Source: UBA4466 sp963925035
Lineage (GTDB): Bacteria > Bacteroidota > Bacteroidia > Flavobacteriales_D > Crocinitomicaceae
DNA: 64,000 bases
Reading direction: 5' to 3'
Assembly (NCBI GenBank): GCA_963925035.1
Contig: CAWUSK010000016.1
Location: forward strand, 21,786 to 85,785
Under the pieces are notes generated by a model, which saw only the letters and a program-made list of their open reading frames with translations, had not been told where the DNA came from and ran no database searches. This document shows positions 18,486-26,660 of this stretch, piece after piece. Both the position numbers and the translations under genes were made by a program. Each line of letters starts with the position of its first letter. Position 1 is the first letter of the stretch.

Positions 18486-19703
18486 TTATTTTTCCGCTAA
18501 ATACTCCTCCAAATAAGAGTAATTTGGCATTAATTGACCGTTTAAATCTGTTTCGCTTGCACGTTCTATCATATTAGTTGGGTCTTCTAGAAAAAGGGCA
18601 TCAAAAACTTCCTTGATCAATTCACTTCCGAAATCTTCTGATGCATCCAATGGCAACTCACATGGCAAGTTATCAACTGCCATAACAGCAATTGCATTTT
18701 CATGCATGAAATCTACTTCTGATTCCGTTACAGGATCATACCCATAAATTGGAGAAGCAATTGTACTTGGTCTAATTGTACTAGCAATTGGTCCAGCAAT
18801 ATCACATGATATATCTGCAATTACGCTTAATCGGCGATTTTCTTTTTTCAAGTCTTCATTAGTAATAATCACATCTGCTTTATTACTCCAATAGTGACAT
18901 GGCATATACATATCTGCTTCGGCAACATATTTACCAAAACTTGACCTGTAGTTTTCTGGCGCAGAATAGAATTCCTTTTTATCAAACTCCCCACCTTTTT
19001 TTGCTTCATAGTAATCTTCCAACTCCAATTGTGTATAAACAGGGGAATCAAATTTCTCCTTCAAGAATTCTGATGGTGAAACTTCTCTAATGGGCAGTAG
19101 GTCTAGAATCTCTCTTGCTCCATGCCCAACTCGGCCATAACCAGTTAATACAATTTTCGTGTTCGAAGGTAATTCAACTTTCTTCAACTCCTCCTCTACT
19201 TCGATTCTATTTGCGCAAAGATTTGCTTGCTTCAAATCGTAGTAACCGTGTTTCTTTCCATAAGCTAAAAAGCCATTGTAAGCCCCTACAATTCCAGCAT
19301 ATCTTCCAAATCCTATGACTCGTTTGTTTGAAGTGTTTTTTAGAATTTCGTAGTCAATCAATTGAATTTTCTTTTCAAGAATCGTTTTCAGTAAACCTCT
19401 ATTGTAAGGTTGCTTCTTAAATGTATGAGAAAAAAACATGAATTTTTTGTTTGGAAGCAAATCCTCAACGTTGACCTCTTTAACACCCATAATAATATCG
19501 CAGGCGGAAAGATCTTCACTCATACTAATTCCAGCATCAAGATATTCTTGATCCTTATACGAGCGCACAGGACTAGGCTGAACAATCACTTTAACCTGAG
19601 GGTAAATAGCTTCAACCTTTTTACACTGCAGTGGTGTTAATGGAACACGCTTGTCTGGTGGTACTTTACCTTCTCTTAGTATTCCAAGTGTAATTTTTTT
19701 CAT
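18486..19703 (-). CDS. saccharopine/alanine dehydrogenase-like NAD(P)-dependent enzyme
   Basis: The 405-residue protein has the alanine dehydrogenase/transhydrogenase N-terminal domain (GILREGKVPPDKRVPLTP) with catalytic-type Lys in MGVKEVN and His in FFSHTFKKQ, as in Lys1-type saccharopine dehydrogenases. The NAD-binding motif VLTGYGRVGHGA lies near residue 200. The family interconverts an amino acid or saccharopine with a 2-oxo acid using NAD. The exact substrate is not readable. It follows the kdsC-like gene by seven bases and precedes the transporter by three, so all are in one transcript. A link between this enzyme and the transporter's cargo is inference. Confidence 0.82.
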   Translation of the reverse strand: MKKITLGILREGKVPPDKRVPLTPLQCKKVEAIYPQVKVIVQPSPVRSYKDQEYLDAGISMSEDLSACDIIMGVKEVNVEDLLPNKKFMFFSHTFKKQPYNRGLLKTILEKKIQLIDYEILKNTSNKRVIGFGRYAGIVGAYNGFLAYGKKHGYYDLKQANLCANRIEVEEELKKVELPSNTKIVLTGYGRVGHGAREILDLLPIREVSPSEFLKEKFDSPVYTQLELEDYYEAKKGGEFDKKEFYSAPENYRSSFGKYVAEADMYMPCHYWSNKADVIITNEDLKKENRRLSVIADISCDIAGPIASTIRPSTIASPIYGYDPVTESEVDFMHENAIAVMAVDNLPCELPLDASEDFGSELIKEVFDALFLEDPTNMIERASETDLNGQLMPNYSYLEEYLAEK

Positions 19704-19710
19704 TCAGCGG

Positions 19711-20388
19711 TTAATTCAATGGTGAAGTTAATATATAAAAGTCAATTAATTCTCTTACACAACCTTCTCCACCCTTTTTATTTAATATTACATCAACGTT
19801 AGATTTCACGACATTCACTGCATCTGCAGGACAAGCCGAAAAGCCAACAATTTTAATTACTTCTAAATCATTAATATCGTCACCAATTATCGCAACATTG
19901 GATAATTCTATTTTTAATTCTGTACAAATGGATTTCAATGTCTCCATTTTAGGGTTTCGGCTCACTGAACAGTGTTGGATACCCAATCGATTTGCTCTTT
20001 GCTGCACTGCCTCTCCTTTAAACCCAGAAGAAATAATAGCTACTTGGAAATTGGTTTTGGTTAGGTGGATGATTCCCATTCCATCTTTAGTGTTAAATTT
20101 TTTAAATTCATCACCTGTTTCAGAAACATACATTCCACCGTCTGTCATTACGCCGTCCACATCAATCACCAATAGCTTAATTTGCTCTAATTTCGCTTTA
20201 AAGTGATTTGATTTAAACGGGTAATTGAATAGCAATGAATTCAAATCTGTATCGTACTCTTCGCAAATCACTTCTAAATCAGAGACAGCTAAATCCTCTA
20301 CCGACTCGACATCCAAGTCAGCCAAAAATTCTTCAAAGTCCAAACCGAACTTATCACACAATCCTTTTATATTTTTTTCTAAAAACAT
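19711..20388 (-). CDS. kdsC: KdsC-like HAD phosphatase with N-terminal extension
   Basis: The 225-residue protein carries a C-terminal KdsC-type HAD domain: nucleophile motif LLVIDVDGVMTDGG (DxDG) near residue 74, VAIISSGFKGEAVQ (motif II Ser), and the GDDINDLE acidic motif. KdsC removes phosphate from Kdo-8-phosphate in lipopolysaccharide core synthesis. About 65 residues precede the HAD domain; the E. coli enzyme has a much shorter lead. Their acidic pattern (FGLDFEEFLADLDVESVEDL) is unknown to me. Substrate could instead be another sugar phosphate. It lies two bases upstream of the DAHP synthase stop, in a tight operon. Confidence 0.83.
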   Translation of the reverse strand: MFLEKNIKGLCDKFGLDFEEFLADLDVESVEDLAVSDLEVICEEYDTDLNSLLFNYPFKSNHFKAKLEQIKLLVIDVDGVMTDGGMYVSETGDEFKKFNTKDGMGIIHLTKTNFQVAIISSGFKGEAVQQRANRLGIQHCSVSRNPKMETLKSICTELKIELSNVAIIGDDINDLEVIKIVGFSACPADAVNVVKSNVDVILNKKGGEGCVRELIDFYILTSPLN

Positions 20389-20390
20389 TC

Positions 20391-21389
20391 TTAAACCATT
20401 TTATATCCCACGCTGTTAGCGACAGGCTTTAAACTTTCAAAAAGCGCTTTGAATTCATCGTAATTCAATTGCTGTGCAGCGTCAGATTTCGCTATTTTAG
20501 GATTAGGATGTGTTTCAATTAACAAGCCATCAATTCCCATAGCAACACAAGCGCGCGACAAAACAGGAACTCCGTAAGCGTATCCCATCGCGTGACTTGG
20601 GTCTAATACAATTGGTAAGTTTGCATATTCTTGCAACCAAGCTACTCCGCATAAATCCAATGTAAATCGAGTACCGGTTTCAAAAGTTCTCAATCCTCTT
20701 TCGCACAAAATAACATTTTCATTTCCTCCAGACAATACAAACTCTGCTGCTTGAACAAACTCTTTTAAGGTTGTTCCAAAACCTCTTTTAATTAAAACAG
20801 GTTTTTGAGTTTTAGCGCAAGCACGCAAGATTCCTTGATCGTACATTGCTTTCGCACCAACTTGAATTACGTCTGAATATTCTATGATTTCATCAATATG
20901 AGTTGCATCTCTCGCTTCAGTTATAACGTTTAGACCGTAATCTTCGCGCATCTTAGCCAGCAATTTCAAACCTTCCAGACCCATTCCCTGAAATGAGTAT
21001 GGACTCGTTCTTGGCTTATAACAACCACCTCTCAGCGTTGACAATCCCATTCCAACCAACAATTCAGCTGAAGATCGAATTTGCTCTTCTGACTCTACAG
21101 AACACGGGCCACCAATTAGTAATGTTGAATTTTGGTTTCCCCCAATCGTCACATTTCCAATCTTCACCTCTCTTTTATCAGATCGGTATTTTTTTGAAGC
21201 CAATTGAATGTCATTATCGAACACCCAAAACTGATCAACATCATTCTCAACTTCTCCTGGAACTTCCTTAGTTGAAGCTTCAGTAATTAAGACGTGAATG
21301 CCATCAGATTTGACGTGAAATGCATTTAATTTATGTGCGATTTGATTCGCTTTTTCTTGTGATGTGTTGGCTTTCAGGTGTAATATCAT
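20391..21389 (-). CDS. aroF: 3-deoxy-7-phosphoheptulonate (DAHP) synthase, type I-beta
   Basis: The 332-residue enzyme joins phosphoenolpyruvate and erythrose 4-phosphate, the first shikimate-pathway step. The signature runs LLIGGPCSVES, then LRGGCYKPRTSPYSFQG, VLIKRGFGTT, ILCERGLRTFE, IVLDPSHAMG and IETHPNP. An N-terminal ferredoxin-like region of about 70 residues, as in Thermotoga and many Bacteroidota enzymes, may give feedback control. KdsA was considered because of kdsC next door, but the KPRTSPYSFQG and KRG blocks fit DAHP synthase. Its start overlaps the upstream gene's stop by four bases (ATGA). Confidence 0.93.
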   Translation of the reverse strand: MILHLKANTSQEKANQIAHKLNAFHVKSDGIHVLITEASTKEVPGEVENDVDQFWVFDNDIQLASKKYRSDKREVKIGNVTIGGNQNSTLLIGGPCSVESEEQIRSSAELLVGMGLSTLRGGCYKPRTSPYSFQGMGLEGLKLLAKMREDYGLNVITEARDATHIDEIIEYSDVIQVGAKAMYDQGILRACAKTQKPVLIKRGFGTTLKEFVQAAEFVLSGGNENVILCERGLRTFETGTRFTLDLCGVAWLQEYANLPIVLDPSHAMGYAYGVPVLSRACVAMGIDGLLIETHPNPKIAKSDAAQQLNYDEFKALFESLKPVANSVGYKMV

Positions 21390-22390
21390 AGTTCTCCTTT
21401 TATGAGATTTACAAATGTAACAATTCCTTTTGCAAAACCATCTTTGCTTACTACCGGAAGATAAGTTATTGGGAAGTTACTATGTTTTATTAATTGAAGC
21501 ATTTCTATTACGGTTGAACAATCCGAAATCGTTGTTGGATTCGAATTTACTAACTGATTCGCTTGCAACTTATTTATGTCCTTTAAATTACTTAAAAGCC
21601 CCTTTCTAATGTCTGCATTTGAAATTAAACCTTTTGATTGACCTTCATTATCAACGACCAATGTAAATCCAAGTCGACCCTTTTCGATTGACTTTAAAAC
21701 GGACTCAAGTGTTAACTCGCTCATTTTAACAACAGGCGATTCGTTTAATGGAATCATAAAATCAGAAACTGTGTACGCTGATTCAATTGAACGTTTTGTC
21801 AAGTTCATCAATGCATTTCCGACGCTTGCAGCATTGAACAAATACGAACCAGAAACGGCAGATGTAACACCCATATTTCGGATAATGAATGAAACTTCAG
21901 GATTTACTCCTCCATCAACGTGAATTGATTTATCCGGATAAGCATTTCTGAATTCGCGAATTTTTGAGAAGTTAACAATGTCAAATTTTCCGCCACTTTG
22001 CCCAGGAATTGTAGCCATGATTAAAATGAAATCATAATTACTGTATTCTTTAAAAATGGTGACAGGCGTCGGAGTGATGACAGCGATTCCCTTTCTCCCT
22101 GTTACAGAAGCAGGAATATTTAATGGTTCCTTCAATTCCTCGTATTGAAAAGTCACATATTCGACTGGATTCTCTGCCAACAGTTGATAGTACTTACTCG
22201 GTGTAGGAGTTATAATATGCAAATCAATCGGTAAATCACACATCGTACGAATCGCTTTGATATCATCAAACACGCTTAAATCATCGTTACAATCCACATG
22301 CAGTAAATCAACTTGATGATCCTTTAAATCATCAATCACTTCTGCTAATGGTCGAACTTTGTCGCTATAAATAGATGCTGATATTTTCAT
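21386..22390 (-). CDS. ribulose-phosphate 3-epimerase-like domain fused to a CBS pair
   Basis: The 334-residue protein joins two parts. Residues 1-210 are a ribulose-phosphate 3-epimerase-like barrel: ISASIYSDKV, LLHVDCND, DLHIITPTP and IHVDGGVNPEVSF supply the metal-ligand His and Asp positions. The loop is IPGQSGGKF instead of NPGFGGQ. From about residue 225 a CBS pair follows (DFMIPLNESPVVKMSELT, VVDNEGQSKGLISNADIRKGLL, and a second half ending in GIVTFVNLIKGEL), a nucleotide-binding regulatory module. CBS pairs normally accompany SIS sugar isomerases such as KdsD, not epimerases. It overlaps its two neighbours by four bases each. Activity and ligand are inferred. Confidence 0.82.
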   Translation of the reverse strand: MKISASIYSDKVRPLAEVIDDLKDHQVDLLHVDCNDDLSVFDDIKAIRTMCDLPIDLHIITPTPSKYYQLLAENPVEYVTFQYEELKEPLNIPASVTGRKGIAVITPTPVTIFKEYSNYDFILIMATIPGQSGGKFDIVNFSKIREFRNAYPDKSIHVDGGVNPEVSFIIRNMGVTSAVSGSYLFNAASVGNALMNLTKRSIESAYTVSDFMIPLNESPVVKMSELTLESVLKSIEKGRLGFTLVVDNEGQSKGLISNADIRKGLLSNLKDINKLQANQLVNSNPTTISDCSTVIEMLQLIKHSNFPITYLPVVSKDGFAKGIVTFVNLIKGEL

Positions 22391-22770
22391 TCGTTTAAAT
22401 TAAATATTGGTTCAAACTTATCGTTACAAATCACTAATTCAAAAGGTGACTTTATGACTTCCTGATACAATGATGTTTGTAATTCAGTTAATAATTTTCG
22501 TTCATCAAAAGACATGTTCATTATATCTTTCGGTTGATTTGCAATCATTCGTAATTGCAACTTCTTCTTCAAACGTACAAGCTGAAGATCCTGCTTTTGA
22601 GAAGTTATTAATTCGTTTTCTTTAAAATAAATTGCAATTTCCTCTGCTAATTTTTGATCTTTTACATCAGTAAAGTACACCGTAAACTTATCTCCTACCA
22701 CTTTGTTTCCGTAATCGGAATCACAGGATAAAACCAACAAAGAAAAGAGGATAAAAAATATGATTTTCAC
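22387..22770 (-). CDS. small lipoprotein, first gene of the run
   Basis: This 127-residue protein has a signal peptide ending in the lipobox LVLSC (Cys at residue 16). The remaining body is mixed alpha/beta, with AEEIAIYFKENE and a Lys-rich VRLKKKLQLRM helix. It is unrecognised. It is the first gene of the tightly spaced run down to 16696, and overlaps the epimerase-CBS gene by four bases. Confidence 0.78.
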   Translation of the reverse strand: MKIIFFILFSLLVLSCDSDYGNKVVGDKFTVYFTDVKDQKLAEEIAIYFKENELITSQKQDLQLVRLKKKLQLRMIANQPKDIMNMSFDERKLLTELQTSLYQEVIKSPFELVICNDKFEPIFNLNE

Positions 22771-22882
22771 AACAATTATTTTGAAATGCTAAGATAATTA
22801 AACAACCGAGATTTAGCCCATTTTCAGCCGTTGAATCAAACATTTTTATTAACTTTATCTATCTAATAGAAACTATAAAACT

Positions 22883-23179
22883 ATGTTTAAAACCCTCATT
22901 TTAACTTTAGGATTGATAATAACTAGCACAATTGCTTTTTCTCAAAACAGCGCCAACTCTTCAAAAATCGTGACTGAATTACAAGAATGTAAATGTTCTG
23001 AAATCATTTTAATCAGCCCGAAAGTTGAAAAGACATATACTCGTGACTGGCTTACAAATATTGAATTGAAAGACGGTATGATTGTTTTTTCAAAAGGAAA
23101 TGTAACGCACAAATGGAACCCTGAACAAATTATTTTCATTGAAAACGGAGGACATTTTATTCGTATTTACCTGAATTAA
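22883..23179 (+). CDS. small exported protein of unknown function
   Basis: The 98-residue precursor has a signal peptide (MFKTLILTLGLIITSTIAFS, cut near FSQ). The mature part has a Cys-x-Cys (ECKCSE) and a compact beta-like pattern (IELKDGMIVFSKGNVTHKW). The family is not recognised. The downstream hydrolase appears to start inside this gene's stop codon (TAATT), so the two were probably translationally coupled. A weak promoter-like TAACTTTA lies at 22850. Confidence 0.72.
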   Translation: MFKTLILTLGLIITSTIAFSQNSANSSKIVTELQECKCSEIILISPKVEKTYTRDWLTNIELKDGMIVFSKGNVTHKWNPEQIIFIENGGHFIRIYLN

Positions 23180-24006
23180 TTCTAAAGCTCATCCAACTTA
23201 CAAATCAAATCTACAAAGGTTCTAATGGACGTGAAAGCGTCTACGATTTAGCCATTCCCGAAAATTGGAACAATAAACTTGTTGTTTTTATCCATGGCTA
23301 CATGGGTTATAAAGATTGGGGATGTTGGAATTTGGTTCAAGCTTTTTTCACCAATCAGCATTTTGGATTTTTAAAGTACAATGTAAGTCACAACGGTGGA
23401 ACGGTTCAAAATCCAATTGATTTTCCGGATTTAGACGCTTTTCGAAAGAACAGTTATCCAAAGGAATTGTTTGATTTAGATGCAGTTCTAAGGCGTGTTA
23501 AAGAACAGTTTGAAGAATTGCCTGAGATTTATCTCATTGGACATTCTCGCGGAGGTGGAATCGCGCTTTTACAATCAACTAATCCTCTTGTTTCAAAAAT
23601 TTCAACGTGGGCAGGGATTTCATACATCAAAGAGCGTTCCCCTTCTGGTAAAGAACGAGAAGAATGGAAACGAACTGGTATTTATTACCGTGAAAATGGC
23701 AGGACTAAACAACAAATGCCGCATGATTACTCTCAGTTCGAAGAAATCTTAAATCATGAGGAACGAATGAATATTGCAGCCTATTGCAGACAATCAATTA
23801 TTCCTACACTTGTTATCCATGGAGACGATGACACTTCCGTTAATATTAGCGAGGGACAATCGATTTCATCTTGGTTAAATGTCGAATTGAGCATAATCGA
23901 AGGAGCTAATCATACTTTTGGCGCAAGTCAACCATGGTTAGATGAAAAGTTACCGAGCCATTTACAACAAGTTTGTGAAAAGACAATTCATTTTTTTAAT
24001 CAATAA
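23179..24006 (+). CDS. alpha/beta hydrolase, apparent ATT start
   Basis: The protein is about 275 residues if translated from the ATT at 23179. The frame contains no ATG, GTG or TTG between its last upstream stop (before 23143) and the ATG at 23302. Yet real hydrolase sequence lies in that gap: KLIQLTNQIYKG, YDLAIPENW and the first strand plus oxyanion hole, LVVFIHGYMGYKDWG. Starting at 23302 would remove the HG motif. Other catalytic signs are YLIGHSRGGGIAL (nucleophile Ser), VIHGDDD (Asp) and GANHTFG (His). The ATT overlaps the previous stop as TAATT, where TAATG would be normal. A mutated start or a genuine rare ATT start are both possible. Confidence 0.78.
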   Translation: MLKLIQLTNQIYKGSNGRESVYDLAIPENWNNKLVVFIHGYMGYKDWGCWNLVQAFFTNQHFGFLKYNVSHNGGTVQNPIDFPDLDAFRKNSYPKELFDLDAVLRRVKEQFEELPEIYLIGHSRGGGIALLQSTNPLVSKISTWAGISYIKERSPSGKEREEWKRTGIYYRENGRTKQQMPHDYSQFEEILNHEERMNIAAYCRQSIIPTLVIHGDDDTSVNISEGQSISSWLNVELSIIEGANHTFGASQPWLDEKLPSHLQQVCEKTIHFFNQ

Positions 24007-24017
24007 GCATACAATTT

Positions 24018-24419
24018 ATGGACGAAAAGAATGAAAGATTAAGTCTTTTGAAAGAATTAGTAAAACTTGCCAACTCAGATAAGAATTTAAAAAAGGCAGA
24101 GTATGATTTTCTATCTGCCATCGCTATTCAATTAGAAATTACACCAGAAGATTTTGTCAAAGTATTTGATGAAAACATTTCGTTTCAACCACCAAAATTG
24201 GAGGGCGATCGAATAGTACAGTTTCAGCGATTAATTCTTTTGATGAATGTTGACCAATCAGTGGATGAAGAGCAATTGAGAATTGTCCGTGAATTAGGTA
24301 TTCGAATGGGATTAAATCCAGCTGCAACAAATAAAGTTCTCGAACGCATGCATGATTTTGATAATGGAATTATTCCTCCATCAGAGTTAATGGCCATTTT
24401 TCAAGCTTACCACAATTAA
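24018..24419 (+). CDS. TerB-like tellurite-resistance family protein
   Basis: The 133-residue, mostly helical cytoplasmic protein has a TerB-like layout: LLKELVKLANSDKNLKKAEYDFL near the N-terminus, then a second similar acidic helix pair containing LMNVDQSVDEEQLRIV. The Asp/Asn-rich SDKNLKKAE and DQSVDEEQL loops correspond to the metal-binding region typical of TerB. It starts 11 bases after the hydrolase stop, and its stop overlaps the convergent DCC gene by four bases. The function is unknown. Confidence 0.72.
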   Translation: MDEKNERLSLLKELVKLANSDKNLKKAEYDFLSAIAIQLEITPEDFVKVFDENISFQPPKLEGDRIVQFQRLILLMNVDQSVDEEQLRIVRELGIRMGLNPAATNKVLERMHDFDNGIIPPSELMAIFQAYHN

Positions 24420-24808
24420 GTTAAGAAACGCTCCCTATCCCCAGGTTTTGGCATAACGCAATATCCTTTTGAAATACGCTTTCTTCGTTTTGCAATAAAA
24501 TTATATACGCCATCACGAATGCATCTCGGAATTATAAAAAACACAACCATCCATGATCGAGGAGCTTTTAAATAGCGTCCAATTTTTAATGCAGCTTTAG
24601 ACTTTTGATACAGCTCACCTTTGTCATAAAAATAAACTGTGCTCAAATCAGGTGCTTCCCAATTGTTTTTCTTGAAAATCTCGGTTGTAAAATTAGATTG
24701 TATTGCAGCAAAACGCATGACCTGCTCCTTTTCATGCTTTAAAATAAAGGCAACAGAACGATTGCATAAACCACAATCTCCATCGTAAAAAACAATTGGC
24801 TCTTCCAT
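24416..24808 (-). CDS. DCC-family (DUF393) thiol-disulfide oxidoreductase-like protein
   Basis: The 130-residue protein opens IVFYDGDCGLCNRSVAFI, the DxDCxxC motif that names the DCC family, which resembles thiol-disulfide oxidoreductases. Later blocks include FAAIQS, KAALKIGRYL and the basic tail IAKRRKRISKGY. Family function is not settled. It converges with the TerB-like gene and is divergent from the acyl-CoA dehydrogenase-type gene that follows. Confidence 0.86.
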   Translation of the reverse strand: MEEPIVFYDGDCGLCNRSVAFILKHEKEQVMRFAAIQSNFTTEIFKKNNWEAPDLSTVYFYDKGELYQKSKAALKIGRYLKAPRSWMVVFFIIPRCIRDGVYNFIAKRRKRISKGYCVMPKPGDRERFLT

Positions 24809-24859
24809 ACTCTAAAAATAGTCATTGAAAACTAAAATTTTAATTTTCAGTTCGATTAT

Positions 24860-24867
24860 TATCTTTG
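24860..24867 (+). promoter_or_regulatory. TAnnTTTG promoter box upstream of hbd
   Basis: TATCTTTG matches the Bacteroidetes minus-7 consensus. It ends 19 bases before the ATG. No good minus-33 TTG lies at the expected spacing. Confidence 0.45.
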
Positions 24868-24886
24868 TGTAACAAAAAATAAAATC

Positions 24887-25777
24887 ATGAAAAACGTAGC
24901 AGTTATAGGAGCAGGTACCATGGGGAATGGAATTGCACATACATTCGCACAATTTGGATATAAAGTAGTATTGATCGATCTATCTCAAGCGTCATTGGAC
25001 AAAGGATTGGCAACGATTACTAAAAACTTGGATCGCCAAGTAGCAAAAGAAAAAATCACAGAAAGTGATAAAGCCACAACACTAGGAAACATTACAACTT
25101 GCACGACAATGGCGGAAGGTGTGAAAAATGTTGACTTGGTGGTTGAAGCCGCAACGGAAAACATTGATTTGAAATTAAAAATATTCAAAGATTTAGACGA
25201 ATCAACAGACAAAAACGTGATTTTGGCGACGAACACTTCTTCTATTTCGATTACACAAATAGCTGCTGTGACTTCACGTCCTGACAAAGTAATAGGAATG
25301 CATTTTATGAATCCTGTTCCAGTAATGAAATTGGTTGAAATTATTCGTGGCTACTCGACTTCTGATGAAGTAACAAATTTAATCATGGAGACATCTAGAA
25401 AATTGGATAAAGTTCCAGTTGAAGTGAATGATTACCCAGGATTTGTAGCCAACCGTATTTTAATGCCAATGATAAATGAGGCTATCATTACACTGCATGA
25501 AGGCGTAGCTGGAGTTGAGGAAATTGATACCGTAATGAAATTAGGAATGGCACATCCAATGGGCCCTTTACAACTGGCTGATTTTATTGGATTAGATGTT
25601 TGTTTAGCTATCATGGAAGTATTATTCAAAGGTTTTGGAAATCCAAAATACGCGCCTTGTCCATTGTTAGTGAACATGGTAATGGCAGGTAAAAAAGGAG
25701 TTAAAAGTGGTGAAGGTTTCTATTCTTGGGGACACGGAACAAAAGATTTAATTGTAGCAGATAACTTTAAGAAGTAA
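24887..25777 (+). CDS. hbd: 3-hydroxybutyryl-CoA dehydrogenase
   Basis: This 296-residue enzyme oxidises 3-hydroxyacyl-CoA with NAD in fatty acid breakdown or butanoate metabolism. The NAD-binding motif VAVIGAGTMGNGIAH opens the protein. The substrate domain contains ATNTSSISITQIA, GMHFMNPVPVMKLVEII (with the catalytic His), NDYPGFVANRILMPM and AHPMGPLQLADFIGLD. The length matches the single-domain enzyme rather than a fused FadB/FadJ. It appears to be a single-gene unit with its own promoter and terminator. Confidence 0.95.
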   Translation: MKNVAVIGAGTMGNGIAHTFAQFGYKVVLIDLSQASLDKGLATITKNLDRQVAKEKITESDKATTLGNITTCTTMAEGVKNVDLVVEAATENIDLKLKIFKDLDESTDKNVILATNTSSISITQIAAVTSRPDKVIGMHFMNPVPVMKLVEIIRGYSTSDEVTNLIMETSRKLDKVPVEVNDYPGFVANRILMPMINEAIITLHEGVAGVEEIDTVMKLGMAHPMGPLQLADFIGLDVCLAIMEVLFKGFGNPKYAPCPLLVNMVMAGKKGVKSGEGFYSWGHGTKDLIVADNFKK

Positions 25778-25795
25778 TTCCATCAATAATAGTGA

Positions 25796-25828
25796 AGCCC
25801 TGGCAATTGCGTCAGGGCTTTTTTTGTT
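25796..25828 (+). terminator. terminator after hbd
   Basis: AGCCCTG and CAGGGCT pair across a 10-base loop, followed by seven or more T. It lies 18 bases after the hbd stop. Confidence 0.88.
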
Positions 25829-25873
25829 TTTAAAGTGACTATTGAATACAAAGAGGAAGTTCAAAAAGGTTAA

Positions 25874-25993
25874 TGCATCACTGAAGTTTTTGAAGACAGT
25901 AATGGCACAATCTGGCTAGGATGGGCAGGCGTATTATTTAGGATAGAAGGAGAAACGATAAGCAATATTACCAAAAACGGACCTTGGAAATAA
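25874..25993 (+). pseudogene. fragment of a two-component regulator propeller (reg_prop) repeat
   Basis: A 39-residue frame without a start codon reads FEDSNGTIWLGWAGVLFRI followed by EGETISNITKNGPWK and a stop. The DxxGxIWxG pattern is the signature of the reg_prop blade found in large sensor beta-propellers of Bacteroidota. Only one blade and part of the next remain, and stops precede it in all nearby frames. It is a decayed remnant in an otherwise gene-free gap (25778-26076). Confidence 0.55.
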
Positions 25994-26076
25994 ATTCAAT
26001 GGGCAACAATCTTGATAATGCTAAACCGAATGAGTATTTTCACTTTGGAATAAATTAATTTAGCAAAAAATATATC

Positions 26077-26574
26077 ATGGCAAAAATCACATTAAAAGGA
26101 AACGACATACATACAATTGGAGAATTACCAACAGTTGGAACTCGAGCAAACAACTTTCAATTAGTTGGTTCAGACTTATCTACAAAAACGCTGAACGATT
26201 TTGTGGGTAAAAATCTAGTTTTGAACATTTTTCCAAGTGTTGACACAGGAACGTGTGCTGCTTCCGTGCGTAATTTCAATAAAACTGCTGCAGACCTTTC
26301 AAACACAATAGTTTTGTGTATTTCAAGAGATTTACCATTTGCACAAAATAGATTTTGTGGAGCAGAAGGAATTGAAAATGTTGTAATGCTTTCAGATTTT
26401 AAAACAGGCCAATTTGGTGACGATTACGGCTTAACAATTAAGGATGGCCCTTTAGCTAAACTTCACTCAAGATGCATTGTCATAATTAACACTGAAGGAT
26501 CTGTCGTTTATACAGAACAAGTTTCTGAGACTGCGGAAGAACCGAACTATGACTTGGCTTTGGGTAGCTTGTAG
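26077..26574 (+). CDS. tpx: thiol peroxidase (Tpx)
   Basis: The 165-residue atypical 2-Cys peroxiredoxin reduces hydrogen peroxide and alkyl hydroperoxides using thioredoxin. The start MAKITLKGNDIHTIGELP is typical. The peroxidatic Cys lies in SVDTGTCAASVRNFN (normally DTPVCA), and the resolving Cys in ISRDLPFAQNRFCGAEG. The GTC in place of PVC is a small deviation next to the active-site Cys. The ATG at 26077 fits the family start. No clear operon partner. Confidence 0.94.
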   Translation: MAKITLKGNDIHTIGELPTVGTRANNFQLVGSDLSTKTLNDFVGKNLVLNIFPSVDTGTCAASVRNFNKTAADLSNTIVLCISRDLPFAQNRFCGAEGIENVVMLSDFKTGQFGDDYGLTIKDGPLAKLHSRCIVIINTEGSVVYTEQVSETAEEPNYDLALGSL

Positions 26575-26660
26575 AAGTGCTTCTCTTTTTTTTAAGTACT
26601 AGATTTACTTTATAAATTAATGCCCTGAACTCGCTTAAAGTAACGTTGTAAAAAGGACAT

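Noticed and set aside
20391..21389. KdsA (Kdo-8-phosphate synthase) because of the adjacent kdsC-like gene
   Set aside because: The KPRTSPYSFQG and KRG blocks and the N-terminal ferredoxin-like region fit DAHP synthase.
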